In this document: in pieces, positions 41,317 to 49,900 of the stretch
Position numbering within the stretch: the first letter of the stretch is position 1
Layout: each line of letters opens with the position of its first letter
IMG/VR virus record: IMGVR_UViG_3300006923_001878
Coordinates: 35,183 to 99,182 of that record
Direction: 5' to 3' (one strand)
Length of the DNA: 64,000 bases
From: a virus
Translations under genes and position numbers: made by a program
Notes under the pieces: model-generated
Told to the model about the DNA's origin: nothing
What the model saw: only the letters and a program-made list of their open reading frames with translations
Databases searched by the model: none

Positions 41317-41570
41317 TGAAAACAGCAACAATTTTAAATAAAGATATGGTTAATGATAACCAGTGGTTGGTTAAAGTATCACCTCCACATGATGGACACG
41401 AGTTTATTGTAGTCAGTGTAGGAAATTCAGGCTTCAATGAGACTTATTTATTCGGAGCCAATGAGGACGGAATCATTACAAATTGGATGGAATTGTCAGG
41501 TAGTCGAAAAGGATTTCGTGATCACAGAAGAGTTTTATGTGAAGCTGGCTTCATTATTTCGGAGGATTAA
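41316..41570 (+). CDS. Hypothetical protein
   Basis: An 84-residue acidic soluble protein (WLVKVSPPHDGHEFIVVSVG, then NETYLFGANEDG). Coupled to the upstream gene by TAATG and 2 bases from the next. Similar very small proteins of unknown function are common in marine T4-like phages. Confidence 0.6.
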   Translation: MKTATILNKDMVNDNQWLVKVSPPHDGHEFIVVSVGNSGFNETYLFGANEDGIITNWMELSGSRKGFRDHRRVLCEAGFIISED

Positions 41571-41572
41571 GA

Positions 41573-41785
41573 ATGACAGCAGGACAATTAATTTTACTTC
41601 TAGAAGAATATCCACCAGCTACCGAAGTCGTAATGATGACAGACTCTGAAGGCAATGGAGTTAATGAACTCGACACCGTTGAGCCTGGATTCTATCACGA
41701 AGAAGATAGAGAACTTTACAGTCCTGATGAAGATCTGGAAGATCTTCCAAAGGATTGCAGAAAGGTATTAGTAATCTGGCCGTAA
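41573..41785 (+). CDS. Hypothetical acidic protein
   Basis: A 70-residue strongly acidic protein (MTAGQLILLLEEYPPATEVV, then repeated Glu/Asp). Tight packing on both sides supports it; function unknown. Confidence 0.6.
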   Translation: MTAGQLILLLEEYPPATEVVMMTDSEGNGVNELDTVEPGFYHEEDRELYSPDEDLEDLPKDCRKVLVIWP

Positions 41786-42664
41786 ATGTCATCTAAAAAA
41801 CAAAGAATAATTAAATATGACACTATAGTTGTCGGTGATACAATTGAAGCTTTGGTTTATGCATTCATAAATCAGGCTCCCTGTATCACCGACAACTCTT
41901 TGTTGTTTGATCGAGATATTGATAAACTCGATCCTTCAATTGATCTTGTCCCAATATTATTACCACACCCAACAACCCAGATAAGAACAGTAAAGGGTAT
42001 TGAGACTCGTGGCATCTCTATGCTTGATTTGCAGAATTATTTAAAATTCTGCTTATCAATGGATGGATATCTACCATTTAACGGAACTATCCGTAGTATC
42101 CGCATTAATGATGATAATAGTCTTACTGTTAGAAATGGTGACTCTGGCAAACATATCTTAAAATACAAGAAGCTTGAGATCTTTACACCAGGGCAGGTTC
42201 ATGGGTTAGAAATCGAAACCTATAAAGAACCAATCTATAGAATAGTCCACAACTTTAAATTCGCACACTTATTAGCTTGGGATTACGACGTTATCAGGAC
42301 AGATGAGCCTTTCCTAAGAGAAGTCTATCAACTCTCTAAAACCAAAGGAAAAGGAGTTAGTTTCCTAACCAAGAAAGAACGAGAATCCCATGATTTCTCA
42401 GACTTCTTTGTAAAAAGAAAACTAAAAGAAGTTCTAAAGGAAATGGGAGCGACGAGTCCTCCTCGAAATTGGACCAAACGGTATATATTAGATAGAACAG
42501 TTACCAAGATCAATCGAAATACCTATATAATGCCAAACAAGGTAAACCTGAATACTCTAACACTAAAGGAAATATTATGTCTTCAAAAAACTTGGTCGGT
42601 ATCGTACCAGTGGAAAATACAAATGAGATATTCGGTATGCCATGGCCCGACGCTCTTCAAGTAA
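41786..42664 (+). CDS. Hypothetical protein with Rossmann-like N-terminus
   Basis: A 292-residue protein beginning with a strand-loop-helix, KYDTIVVGDTIEALVYAFIN, that resembles the dinucleotide-binding start of FAD/NAD proteins but lacks the full GxGxxG. The rest shows no known motif. It runs 88 bases into the next gene in another frame. That overlap is unusual here, and its last ~29 residues may be spurious if a small indel removed the true stop. It directly precedes the gene at 42577 with which it probably works. Confidence 0.6.
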   Translation: MSSKKQRIIKYDTIVVGDTIEALVYAFINQAPCITDNSLLFDRDIDKLDPSIDLVPILLPHPTTQIRTVKGIETRGISMLDLQNYLKFCLSMDGYLPFNGTIRSIRINDDNSLTVRNGDSGKHILKYKKLEIFTPGQVHGLEIETYKEPIYRIVHNFKFAHLLAWDYDVIRTDEPFLREVYQLSKTKGKGVSFLTKKERESHDFSDFFVKRKLKEVLKEMGATSPPRNWTKRYILDRTVTKINRNTYIMPNKVNLNTLTLKEILCLQKTWSVSYQWKIQMRYSVCHGPTLFK

Positions 42665-43485
42665 TTTCATCAAGATTTACACTAATGCAGCGTGCAATCT
42701 ATGAATGTGCTTGTGCTGGCTGCAAAAGTATCTGGGTGGCTGTTGAACCTGAGTATTTCGATCTATATAAGCACTTTGTGAAGGATAGTCTTGAGGATCC
42801 TTATAACCTGCTTATCAATAAATTCCAATATGGAATTACTAAAAAAGCAAAAATGGAAATTCCAATCTATTTTACACCTACCATGCCAAAAGATGTAAAG
42901 GCTAGAAAGAGCCAAGCATGGAGTATCATTACAGCAGCACGTTCAGCGAATAGAATCTTTGCTACTATTGCAGAGGAGTCAAAACCTTTAAGATTCTATG
43001 TAGCGTTTACTAATGGGATTTATAATGAGGATGCATTACTGCATGACAGGCCCCTGCTTTGTGCAAAAAGTCCGTTTCACTTTTCATTTCAGAAGAAAAC
43101 CTTTAAGGATGACTTACCTTTAGGCTTCACCTTTACTCAGGACGAGCTAAAGGAAGCTATAAAATACGTCAGAGTAAACAGTACCGGGCTCTATAGGATC
43201 AAAGATGAATACCTAAACAACAACGACCCAAGCCTTCCATCTAGAGAGAAACTAGAGAGGATCTCTAAAGAAGATCGCATAGATGCTAAAAAACTAACAG
43301 TTTCAGAGGTATTCAACCACGTAGACCTGAGCGGAGAGCGATACTATTCTTTAGACTGGCTCTACGACATAAGAGAATATGAAGATTGGGATAAATATAT
43401 AGTTTCTAAGAAGAAAAAGAAGTATTACTGGAAATTATTCAAACAAGCAAGAATCGAGAAAATAGGAGAAAACATTGAGCAATAA
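42577..43485 (+). CDS. Hypothetical protein, nucleotidyltransferase-like N-terminus
   Basis: A 302-residue protein. GIVPVENTNEIFGMPWPDAL, then LMQRAIYECACAGCKSIWVA, recalls the start of sugar-nucleotide transferases (strand, loop, then 'a..aGc..I.iv'), but the Gly-rich GxGxR pyrophosphorylase loop is missing. The C-terminus is Lys-rich. AAAGGAAA precedes ATG. It overlaps the polymerase start by 11 bases. Function not assigned. Confidence 0.6.
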   Translation: MSSKNLVGIVPVENTNEIFGMPWPDALQVISSRFTLMQRAIYECACAGCKSIWVAVEPEYFDLYKHFVKDSLEDPYNLLINKFQYGITKKAKMEIPIYFTPTMPKDVKARKSQAWSIITAARSANRIFATIAEESKPLRFYVAFTNGIYNEDALLHDRPLLCAKSPFHFSFQKKTFKDDLPLGFTFTQDELKEAIKYVRVNSTGLYRIKDEYLNNNDPSLPSREKLERISKEDRIDAKKLTVSEVFNHVDLSGERYYSLDWLYDIREYEDWDKYIVSKKKKKYYWKLFKQARIEKIGENIEQ

Positions 43486-46400
43486 AATTAAATTTACAAA
43501 CCTTCACGCTCACACTACATTTAGCACTTTTGATGGTTTAGGATATCCTGCCGAGCATTATGACTATGCTTTTGAAAACGGCATGGACGCTATGGCTATT
43601 ACAGATCATGGCAATATGAACTCGCTTAGTTACTGCCTAGAACATATTAAGAAGATGAAAAAAGAAGGCAAGGACTTCAAACCAATTTTTGGCATTGAAG
43701 CATATTTTGTAGACTCTGTATCGGATTGGAAAATAGCATATGACAAAGAACGAGAAAATAAGAAAGCTAAAAGCAAGAAGGCAAGCGCTGACGAAAAAAA
43801 TGGCACAATTGTTGAAGACGAAAATGCTTCAAAAGCAGCCGGAAAAACACTCCGAAGTCGTGCTCACCTTGTCCTTCTAGCCAAGAATGAAGTTGGCCTA
43901 AAGAACATCTTCTCGATGATTTCACAATCATATAAATCACCTAACTTCTATTACTACCCAAGAATTGATTTTGACTTGCTTCGAAAGCATTCAGAAGGGG
44001 TTATTGTTAGTTCGGCTTGCCTTGGTGGTCCTCTTTCAAAGATCTTCTGGAACAACCAAGAAGAGTCGGATGAGCATCTTGTAGAGTTAATGCTTGAGAA
44101 AGTGAACAAGTTCAAGGAAATTCTAGGCGAGGATTTTTACGGTGAAATCCAATGGAACAGAATAGAGGAGCAACATAAGGTAAACAAGCTCGTTATTGAG
44201 GCATGTAAACAAGCTAATGTTGAGATTATTTCAACCGCAGATAGTCACTACCCAAGACCTGAGCTTTGGAAAGAGCGACAGATCTATAAGTCAATTGGTT
44301 GGATGAAAAAATCCTCTAGTGAAGAACTTCTAGCCTCTATTGACCCAGATAGGGAGTCACTAAAGGGTGAATATTACCCAAAGAATGGCGAGCAAATGTG
44401 GGATGCTTACAAGAAATACTCAGATGAACTTGGGTATTCTTATGATGATGACTTTATTCGTTCAACCATGGAAAGAACACACCAAATATCTTCAGATAAA
44501 ATTACAGAGTTTGCTCTAGATAATACTCCGAGACTGCCAGATTTCGTCGTTCCAGAGGGGAAAACACCCGAAGAAACGCTCAGAGAACTCTCTCTAGCAG
44601 GTCTCAAAGATAAGGGTAGGGACCAAGACCTTGAGTATATCGAGAGACTGAACAGCGAGCTTGAAGTAATTGAGTATCGAGGGTTCTCAAAGTATTTCAT
44701 CACAATGAAGGCTATTATCGATCTTGCGAAAGACACTCAGTTAATTGGCCCTGGTCGAGGATCTGCTGCTGGCTCCTTGGTTGCTTATGTTCTTGAAATT
44801 ACACAAGCTGACCCCATCAAGTATGGTCTACAGTTTAGCAGATTCTTGAGAAGAGACGCTAACGATTATCCAGACATTGATGTTGACTTTGGTTATAATA
44901 TGGAACTTAAGAATCTTCTTATTGAAGAATGGGGAGCAGACACAGTTGTTCCTATTACAAACTTCAATACGCTGAAGCTACGTTCTTTGATTAAGGACTT
45001 ATCAAAACTTTATGGTATTCCATTTATGGAAGTAAATAAGGTCACTTCGGTAATGGAAGAAGAGGCTACACCTGGGGCTAAGAAAGCAAGAGGCATGAAG
45101 ACTGGTCATATTGTTCCAACTTTTGATGAGTTAATGAAGCACTCGCCTTCGCTTATCTCTTTCATGAAGAAACACTCACAGATTGCTTCTCACGTTAAAG
45201 TTCTTCATGGGCAAGTGAGAAGTATCGCAAGGCACGCTGGTGGCGTTGTTATCGCAGATGACCTGAATAACCACATGCCGTTGATTTCATCAAAAGGAAT
45301 TACACAAACTCCTTGGAGTGAAGGGCAAAACGTAAGACACTTGGAGCCCATGGGCTTCATTAAGTTTGATATTTTGGCTCTTGATGCTTTAAAAATGTTT
45401 GACTCGTGTATCAATACAATTCTAAAGAGAAAATATGGTATTGCAGAGCCTACTTTTGCTCAAAGATTAGATTTTTACAACAAGAATCTTCATCCTGATG
45501 TTATGGATATGGAAGATCAGGAAGTCTTTGAAAACGTATTTCATGAGGGCAAGTGGGTCGGAATATTTCAATTTACAGAGTCCACTGCACAAGACCTCTG
45601 TAGTGCTTCTAAGCCAAGGTCAATTGTTGACATATCAGCCGTAACAAGCATTGTAAGACCAGGACCATTAGAGGCTGATGTAGATAAGTCTTATCTGAAA
45701 GCAAAGAAGAGTCCAAGATCAGTAAGATATCTTAACAAGACTGTGGAAGAGGTCACGAAAGAAACATCAGGTTTTTTGATTTTTCAAGAGCAAATTGCAT
45801 TACTAGCTCACAAGCTAGGCAAGGATATCTCACTAGATGAGGGTAATAAGCTAAGAAAGCTTCTAACCAAGAAAGGAATCGATGAAATCGAGGAAAAGAA
45901 AAAGAAGATTAAAGATAAGTTTGATGCTGGTTGTCTTGAGAAGAAGATTTCAAAGAAAGATGCCACCGATATGTGGAAGACCTTCGAGTTCTTTTCAGGT
46001 TATGGATTCAATAAGTCACACGCAGTTTGTTACAGTATGATTTCATATCAGTGTGCGTGGTTAATGACATATCACGAGCCTGAGTGGGTTGCAGCTTTCC
46101 TTGATAAAGAGCCTGATTCTAGAAAAGAGAAGGCAATTTCACTAGCAAGAACACTGGGGTATGAGATTGTCAAACCAACAATTAATCATTCTGGATTCAA
46201 ATGGGAGCCTATTGATATTGATGGAACAACTAAGCTCGTGCAGCCATTGAGTTCGATCAAAGGACTCGGAGTAACAGCTATTTCACAAATTCTAGAACAT
46301 AGACCCTTTAAGACAGTTGAAGAAACATTATTCAATGACAAGATTTCCTATCGTGCTTTCAACAAAAAAGCTTTTGATGTTCTGTGTAGGTCTGGAGCTA

Positions 46401-46906
46401 TGAATAGTCTTATGGATTCTAGGTTCACAGGTAGTAAACATTTCTGGACTGTAGTTGCGGCGAACAAGCCAACAAAGAAGCAACAAAAAATCTTTAAAGA
46501 AAATATTGCCGTTTTTGCAGGAGAAGGTGAGTTTAGTAGGGATGAGCAGATTGAAAATATTCTGTCACTAACAGGTTTCTATCCGTTAGAACTTGTTGTT
46601 GGGCAAGAATCTCTAGATAAGCTTGAAGAGTGTGGAATTCCTCCCTTAGGAGAATTTGATAAAGATCTGCAAGTTGCATGGTGTATTCCAAGAGAGATCA
46701 TAAAAAGAGTAACGAAGAAAAATAAGCAATATTGGATTGTGAAGGTTACTGATTCTACGAATACGATGATTGACATTAAGTGTTGGGGTATTAGACCAAT
46801 TCTTGACACTTTAAAGCTTAATGCTATATATATTGTTAATCCCAAGTTTGAGCAGACTTGGGGCTTCTCAACCTCATCAATTTCAACACAGTGGAAAAAA
46901 CTATAA
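43475..46906 (+). CDS. dnaE: DNA polymerase III alpha subunit (DnaE, family C)
   Basis: A bacterial-type replicase in 1143 residues. An N-terminal PHP domain (LHAHTTFSTFDG and MAITDHGNMNS) is followed by the palm with GPGRGSAAGSLVAY and the metal site DYPDIDVDFGYN. SGYGFNKSHAVCYSMISYQC lies in the fingers; then come a tandem HhH region (PLSSIKGLGVTAISQILEH) and a C-terminal OB-like domain. The start is TTG with AGGAG upstream. T4-like phages normally use B-family gp43, and none is seen here, so this is probably the phage replicase with the DnaQ-like exonuclease at 56005 as proofreader. Confidence 0.93.
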   Translation: MSNKIKFTNLHAHTTFSTFDGLGYPAEHYDYAFENGMDAMAITDHGNMNSLSYCLEHIKKMKKEGKDFKPIFGIEAYFVDSVSDWKIAYDKERENKKAKSKKASADEKNGTIVEDENASKAAGKTLRSRAHLVLLAKNEVGLKNIFSMISQSYKSPNFYYYPRIDFDLLRKHSEGVIVSSACLGGPLSKIFWNNQEESDEHLVELMLEKVNKFKEILGEDFYGEIQWNRIEEQHKVNKLVIEACKQANVEIISTADSHYPRPELWKERQIYKSIGWMKKSSSEELLASIDPDRESLKGEYYPKNGEQMWDAYKKYSDELGYSYDDDFIRSTMERTHQISSDKITEFALDNTPRLPDFVVPEGKTPEETLRELSLAGLKDKGRDQDLEYIERLNSELEVIEYRGFSKYFITMKAIIDLAKDTQLIGPGRGSAAGSLVAYVLEITQADPIKYGLQFSRFLRRDANDYPDIDVDFGYNMELKNLLIEEWGADTVVPITNFNTLKLRSLIKDLSKLYGIPFMEVNKVTSVMEEEATPGAKKARGMKTGHIVPTFDELMKHSPSLISFMKKHSQIASHVKVLHGQVRSIARHAGGVVIADDLNNHMPLISSKGITQTPWSEGQNVRHLEPMGFIKFDILALDALKMFDSCINTILKRKYGIAEPTFAQRLDFYNKNLHPDVMDMEDQEVFENVFHEGKWVGIFQFTESTAQDLCSASKPRSIVDISAVTSIVRPGPLEADVDKSYLKAKKSPRSVRYLNKTVEEVTKETSGFLIFQEQIALLAHKLGKDISLDEGNKLRKLLTKKGIDEIEEKKKKIKDKFDAGCLEKKISKKDATDMWKTFEFFSGYGFNKSHAVCYSMISYQCAWLMTYHEPEWVAAFLDKEPDSRKEKAISLARTLGYEIVKPTINHSGFKWEPIDIDGTTKLVQPLSSIKGLGVTAISQILEHRPFKTVEETLFNDKISYRAFNKKAFDVLCRSGAMNSLMDSRFTGSKHFWTVVAANKPTKKQQKIFKENIAVFAGEGEFSRDEQIENILSLTGFYPLELVVGQESLDKLEECGIPPLGEFDKDLQVAWCIPREIIKRVTKKNKQYWIVKVTDSTNTMIDIKCWGIRPILDTLKLNAIYIVNPKFEQTWGFSTSSISTQWKKL

Positions 46907-46924
46907 AACTTCGGCATGTCAATA

Positions 46925-46933
46925 CTATTTATA
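46925..46933 (+). promoter_or_regulatory. Late-type promoter motif CTATTTATA
   Basis: ATACTATTTATATTAG between the polymerase stop and a surface-protein-like gene, with AAGGAG further down. It isolates a late gene within a metabolic block. Confidence 0.65.
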
Positions 46934-46963
46934 TTAGCCACCCCCTTAAGGAGACTATTATAA

Positions 46964-47734
46964 ATGGTATCGCCACGAAAAAGAAAAGTCAAAAAATATT
47001 TAATCGGAACATATGTTAATAACGCTGGGTTATCAACGACAGGAATTCTTGCAGCAAACGATGCTAGTTTGCTTAGTGCAAGCCTTGCCGACCCTGCTGT
47101 TGTTGGTACAAGCAGCGCAGCAGGATATTTTGCTAATGCAAGCACCGCTCTATTGACAGATGGAGCTTCTGACGGTGACGGAAACTTCTCAAATGCTGGA
47201 GTTGCTCCTAAAACTGGTGAAACTACGGACTTTTCTGGTGAGACTGTTTCCCATTTTAAGTTATCACTCCCAGGTGAAGCAGCAATTCAAGTTTCTGCAA
47301 CAAACTGGCCTGTAATTATTTATAGTCCTGATGGGCCTTCTGCTAATTCACATAAGACTTACTCTAGTTGGGGACTCAATGCAACTGCTTCTATCGGGTT
47401 TGATAATCAAGTCACAGGCTCGGTAAACGAAGTTACTCACTTGCAAGTTTACTATGCCGGTACTCTACACTCAAATTCTTTAGGGTATGATAAGTTAGAG
47501 ATATATGCAGGGGCGGGACCATCCCTTGTAGCTTCGGTATCTGGAACAAATGAATATGTGTCTGGAAATCTATACATTGAAACAGCATCCATAGGTGGGT
47601 CTGGTTTTCTAATGGCTACCTTATCATCATCAGCAGATCAAACTAACACCGATTGGTTAAGTGGTTTCTTAGTTCACGTTTCTGGTACCGTTGGCACAAC
47701 CACTCCAACAGGTTCAGCTTGGACTTTAGCTTAA
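46964..47734 (+). CDS. Probable virion surface protein
   Basis: A 256-residue protein with a basic N-terminus (VSPRKRKVKKYLIG), then Ser/Thr/Gly/Ala-rich beta sequence with Ig-like or jelly-roll character (AIQVSATNWPVIIYSPDGPS, THLQVYYAGTLHSN). No signal peptide. A late motif and AAGGAG lie upstream and a hairpin with T-run follows. Likely a decoration or adhesin-type virion protein; no named family recognised. Confidence 0.55.
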   Translation: MVSPRKRKVKKYLIGTYVNNAGLSTTGILAANDASLLSASLADPAVVGTSSAAGYFANASTALLTDGASDGDGNFSNAGVAPKTGETTDFSGETVSHFKLSLPGEAAIQVSATNWPVIIYSPDGPSANSHKTYSSWGLNATASIGFDNQVTGSVNEVTHLQVYYAGTLHSNSLGYDKLEIYAGAGPSLVASVSGTNEYVSGNLYIETASIGGSGFLMATLSSSADQTNTDWLSGFLVHVSGTVGTTTPTGSAWTLA

Positions 47735-47741
47735 TTTAGAG

Positions 47742-47770
47742 TTGACATAAAATAAAACCTCCTGTATGAT
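47742..47770 (+). promoter_or_regulatory. Sigma-70-type promoter for dUTPase
   Basis: TTGACA (47742-47747), 17 bases, TATGAT (47765-47770): the -35 is perfect and the -10 matches five of six. The start of transcription should fall near 47777, downstream of the left arm of the inverted repeat described next. Confidence 0.85.
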
Positions 47771-47799
47771 ATCTTAATGATGCCATACAGGAGGTTTTT
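47758..47799 (+). terminator. Inverted repeat joining promoter -10 and dut ribosome site; also terminator-like
   Basis: A perfect 11-bp repeat CCTCCTGTATG (47758-47768) and CATACAGGAGG (47784-47794), loop 15, followed by TTTTT and then ATG. In read-through RNA it would form a terminator and hide the SD. RNA begun at the local promoter lacks the left arm, so the SD stays free. Confidence 0.7.
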
Positions 47800-48258
47800 A
47801 TGGTTTTACACACAGCAATCTTGAGAGACAGAGTAAAAAAGCCAAAACGAGCACACAATACGGATGCTGGTATTGATTTTTTTTACTGTCCAATAGAAAA
47901 ATTAACATTAGCAATTAGGCCGGGAGAGACTAAGTTGTTAAAAACCGGGGTATCCGTTGCGGTCCCTGAGGGTTTTTATTTAGAAATAAAAAACAAATCA
48001 GGTATGGCTTACAAAAAACAATTACTAGTTGGCGCTTGTGTTATCGACGCTGGGTATGATGGTGAGGTTTTTGTTAACCTACACAATGTAGGTAATAAGA
48101 TTACATTTATAGATCCTGGTGATAAGATTGCTCAAGGAGTTTTATTAAGGCACCATCTAACTTCATTAAAATTTGAAGAACCTACAAAAGTTTCAGAAAG
48201 AAATTCTATGATTTCAAAACGAGGTTCCGGCGCGCTTGGAAGCACGGGAGTCAAATAA
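47800..48258 (+). CDS. dut: dUTPase (trimeric Dut)
   Basis: Hydrolyses dUTP to dUMP, keeping uracil out of DNA and feeding ThyX. All five motifs are present: DAGIDFFY, KSGMAYKK, CVIDAGYDGEVFVNLHN, GDKIAQGVLL and the C-terminal RGSGALGSTG. 152 residues is typical. AGGAGG is placed 5 bases upstream within an inverted repeat. The stop overlaps the methylase start (TAATG). Confidence 0.93.
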   Translation: MVLHTAILRDRVKKPKRAHNTDAGIDFFYCPIEKLTLAIRPGETKLLKTGVSVAVPEGFYLEIKNKSGMAYKKQLLVGACVIDAGYDGEVFVNLHNVGNKITFIDPGDKIAQGVLLRHHLTSLKFEEPTKVSERNSMISKRGSGALGSTGVK

Positions 48259-48779
48259 TGACTAATCCAAATGGACAACTTAAAAACCTGAATCAGGTCC
48301 ACTATACATCAAATTCTGATGAGTGGGGAACTCCTGATGCTTTTATGGAAGTTTTAAATCAGAGGTTTGGTGATTTTACACTTGATCCCTGTTGCACAAT
48401 AAACAGTGCAAAAGCTCCAAATTTTATAACTTCAAATGAAAATGGACTAACAAAAGATTGGAGCGGAAATGTTTATATGAACCCTCCATATTCTAGTGTT
48501 TCTAAGTGGATTGACAAGGCTATCTTTGAAACGGCCTCCGGTAATACGGATAGAGTAGTCTGTCTCGTACCAGCTAGGACGGCTACCAAGTGGTTTTACA
48601 GGGCTGCAATCGAGGCTTCTGAGGTTCTTTTTGTCCATGGAAGACTCTCATTTGAAAACCCTGTAAACAAAAATAAGAACTCTGCACCATTCCCTTCAGT
48701 TGTTATTGTCTTTGAAAAGAAAAGTGCTCTAACCCCACTAAGTGGAGCTAAATTTGGCTTTCTAGGGAGGACATTATAA
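48258..48779 (+). CDS. dam: Phage DNA N6-adenine methyltransferase (Dam family)
   Basis: A 173-residue phage Dam-type enzyme: DEWGTPDAFMEVLNQRFGDF, LDPCCT, then the catalytic VYMNPPYSSVSKWIDKA (NPPY) and VVCLVPARTATKWFY. The small phage family methylates adenine, usually to protect against host restriction or to alter GATC sites; specificity cannot be read here. Coupled to dut and to the next gene by TAATG overlaps. No cognate restriction enzyme adjacent. Confidence 0.88.
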   Translation: MTNPNGQLKNLNQVHYTSNSDEWGTPDAFMEVLNQRFGDFTLDPCCTINSAKAPNFITSNENGLTKDWSGNVYMNPPYSSVSKWIDKAIFETASGNTDRVVCLVPARTATKWFYRAAIEASEVLFVHGRLSFENPVNKNKNSAPFPSVVIVFEKKSALTPLSGAKFGFLGRTL

Positions 48780-49039
48780 TGTCCTCAATTGCAAGAAATT
48801 TAGAAAAGAAAAAAGAACGTAACGAAGATAAGAAGGCTGAGAAGAATATGGCCAAGAAGATTTCTATGTTTGATAGAATTCCTGATGAATGTCTAACCTG
48901 TAAAGCTCCTTTTGACAAGAAAAGTAAAATACATGCACAGACCTGGATTGTATCCGTCTTTACTGAACAGAAGAAGGTTGTAATTATATGCCCAGAATGT
49001 TATAATAAGAAGGTAGCAGAAAGGAGCAGCAATGATTGA
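48779..49039 (+). CDS. Small zinc-binding hypothetical protein
   Basis: An 86-residue protein with a Lys/Glu-rich N-terminal helix and a metal site CLTC (about 39-42) and CPEC (near 73-76). TAATG overlap with dam; overlaps the thioredoxin-like start by 8 bases. Probably a zinc ribbon; role unknown. Confidence 0.6.
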   Translation: MSSIARNLEKKKERNEDKKAEKNMAKKISMFDRIPDECLTCKAPFDKKSKIHAQTWIVSVFTEQKKVVIICPECYNKKVAERSSND

Positions 49040-49313
49040 GCAAGATTGTTTATTATATTTTTCAAGTGATATGTGTGGTTTATGTGAGGTTTTAGATGAA
49101 GTCCTCGTTAAAATAGAGCGATTATATCCTAGCTTAACGGTATATAAACTAAACCAAGAAGAAGACCTTCAGCTTTTTGAAAAGTTTGAAATTGACGGAG
49201 TGCCAACTTTATATATGAGAAGAGTGGAGGGGTTCGTTGAAATACCCTACCCCGAAACTGGTTATCAGTATGAGTATTTAAAGGATTACTTTGAAGAGGT
49301 ATACAGTGTATAA
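49032..49313 (+). CDS. Thioredoxin/glutaredoxin-like protein
   Basis: A 93-residue Trx-fold protein. Strand CLLYFSSDMCGLCEVL carries the CGLC redox centre, followed by VYKLNQEEDL and the cis-proline motif DGVPTLYMRR. AAGGAGC upstream. It could reduce the C-terminal cysteines of the phage ribonucleotide reductase, as NrdC does in T4; this partnership is inferred. Confidence 0.75.
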   Translation: MIEQDCLLYFSSDMCGLCEVLDEVLVKIERLYPSLTVYKLNQEEDLQLFEKFEIDGVPTLYMRRVEGFVEIPYPETGYQYEYLKDYFEEVYSV

Positions 49314-49623
49314 CTTTCCTTACAAAGTGTCGCTTAGGATCGGGTATCATAAACTAACACAATTAAAAGTATATGCTAGATATGACGGCATGAGTTATAT
49401 TAAACTTCTTAAAGCCCTAGCAACAGGATATGTTGACGGAGACCCAGACATTCGGTCTTTCGTTGAGAAACATAAGCTTAAAGAAAAACTTAGTTATAAG
49501 AAATATATAAAAGTATCAAAAAATAGTTTTCAAAAAAAGCAAGAAATCAACAAATTGTATAATATTAATCAAGCTTTTAATAAGAAAAATGTTCAAGACG
49601 TTGAGGAGATTAGTGGAATATGA
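49306..49623 (+). CDS. Possible ribbon-helix-helix DNA-binding protein
   Basis: A 105-residue basic protein. GTG 49306 with GAAGAGG six bases upstream is preferred; TTG 49291 is the other start. YKVSLRIGYHKLTQLKVYAR, then a turn and IKLLKALATGYV, fits strand-helix-helix of the Arc/CopG type. The C-terminal half is Lys/Asn-rich. Overlaps the sigma-like gene by 4 bases. Role as a transcription regulator is inferred. Confidence 0.5.
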   Translation: MYNFPYKVSLRIGYHKLTQLKVYARYDGMSYIKLLKALATGYVDGDPDIRSFVEKHKLKEKLSYKKYIKVSKNSFQKKQEINKLYNINQAFNKKNVQDVEEISGI

Positions 49624-49850
49624 ATTGCCATGAAACTTGTGAGTTAGCCTGTGAAGGCTGCCCAGTCCAAAAATGTAAATTCTGGATAGATTATCCCGAA
49701 GAGTTTAATTGCTCAAAAATTTCAGTCGAAAAGAATGGAGCAATGACTCTAAGAGAAACAGCTAAAAGGCTCGGCATATCATATGTAAGAGTTAAGCAAT
49801 TAGAAGATGAAGCCTTAGAAGCCCTTTCTACTATCGAAGACAAAAGATAA
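49620..49850 (+). CDS. Small Cys-cluster protein with sigma-region-4-like HTH
   Basis: A 76-residue protein. Cysteines at 3, 7, 11, 14, 19 and 31 form an N-terminal metal-binding cluster. The C-terminus MTLRETAKRLGISYVRVKQL (about 42-61) is very close to the sigma-70 region 4.2 helix-turn-helix that reads -35 boxes and ends with an EDEALEAL helix. In T4, late transcription uses gp55 and the sigma-4-mimic gp33; this protein could play a comparable role for the CTATTTATA late motif (inference). It lies just before two late-motif genes. Confidence 0.65.
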   Translation: MNCHETCELACEGCPVQKCKFWIDYPEEFNCSKISVEKNGAMTLRETAKRLGISYVRVKQLEDEALEALSTIEDKR

Positions 49851-49862
49851 CAATAAATTGAA

Positions 49863-49896
49863 TTATTTATACCTGTATACCGTTGGAGGTTTTTTA
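49863..49896 (+). promoter_or_regulatory. Late-type motif and leader, copy 1 of a duplication
   Basis: TTATTTATA followed by CTGTATACCGTTGGAGGTTT. Nearly identical sequence lies at 50321-50354. GGAGGT is the ribosome site for the 131-aa gene. Confidence 0.65.
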
Positions 49897-49900
49897 AGCT

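Noticed and set aside
46579-47145. 188-aa open frame on the minus strand
   Set aside because: It lies across the end of dnaE and the start of the next + strand gene, has no ribosome site or family features, and every real gene is on the + strand.
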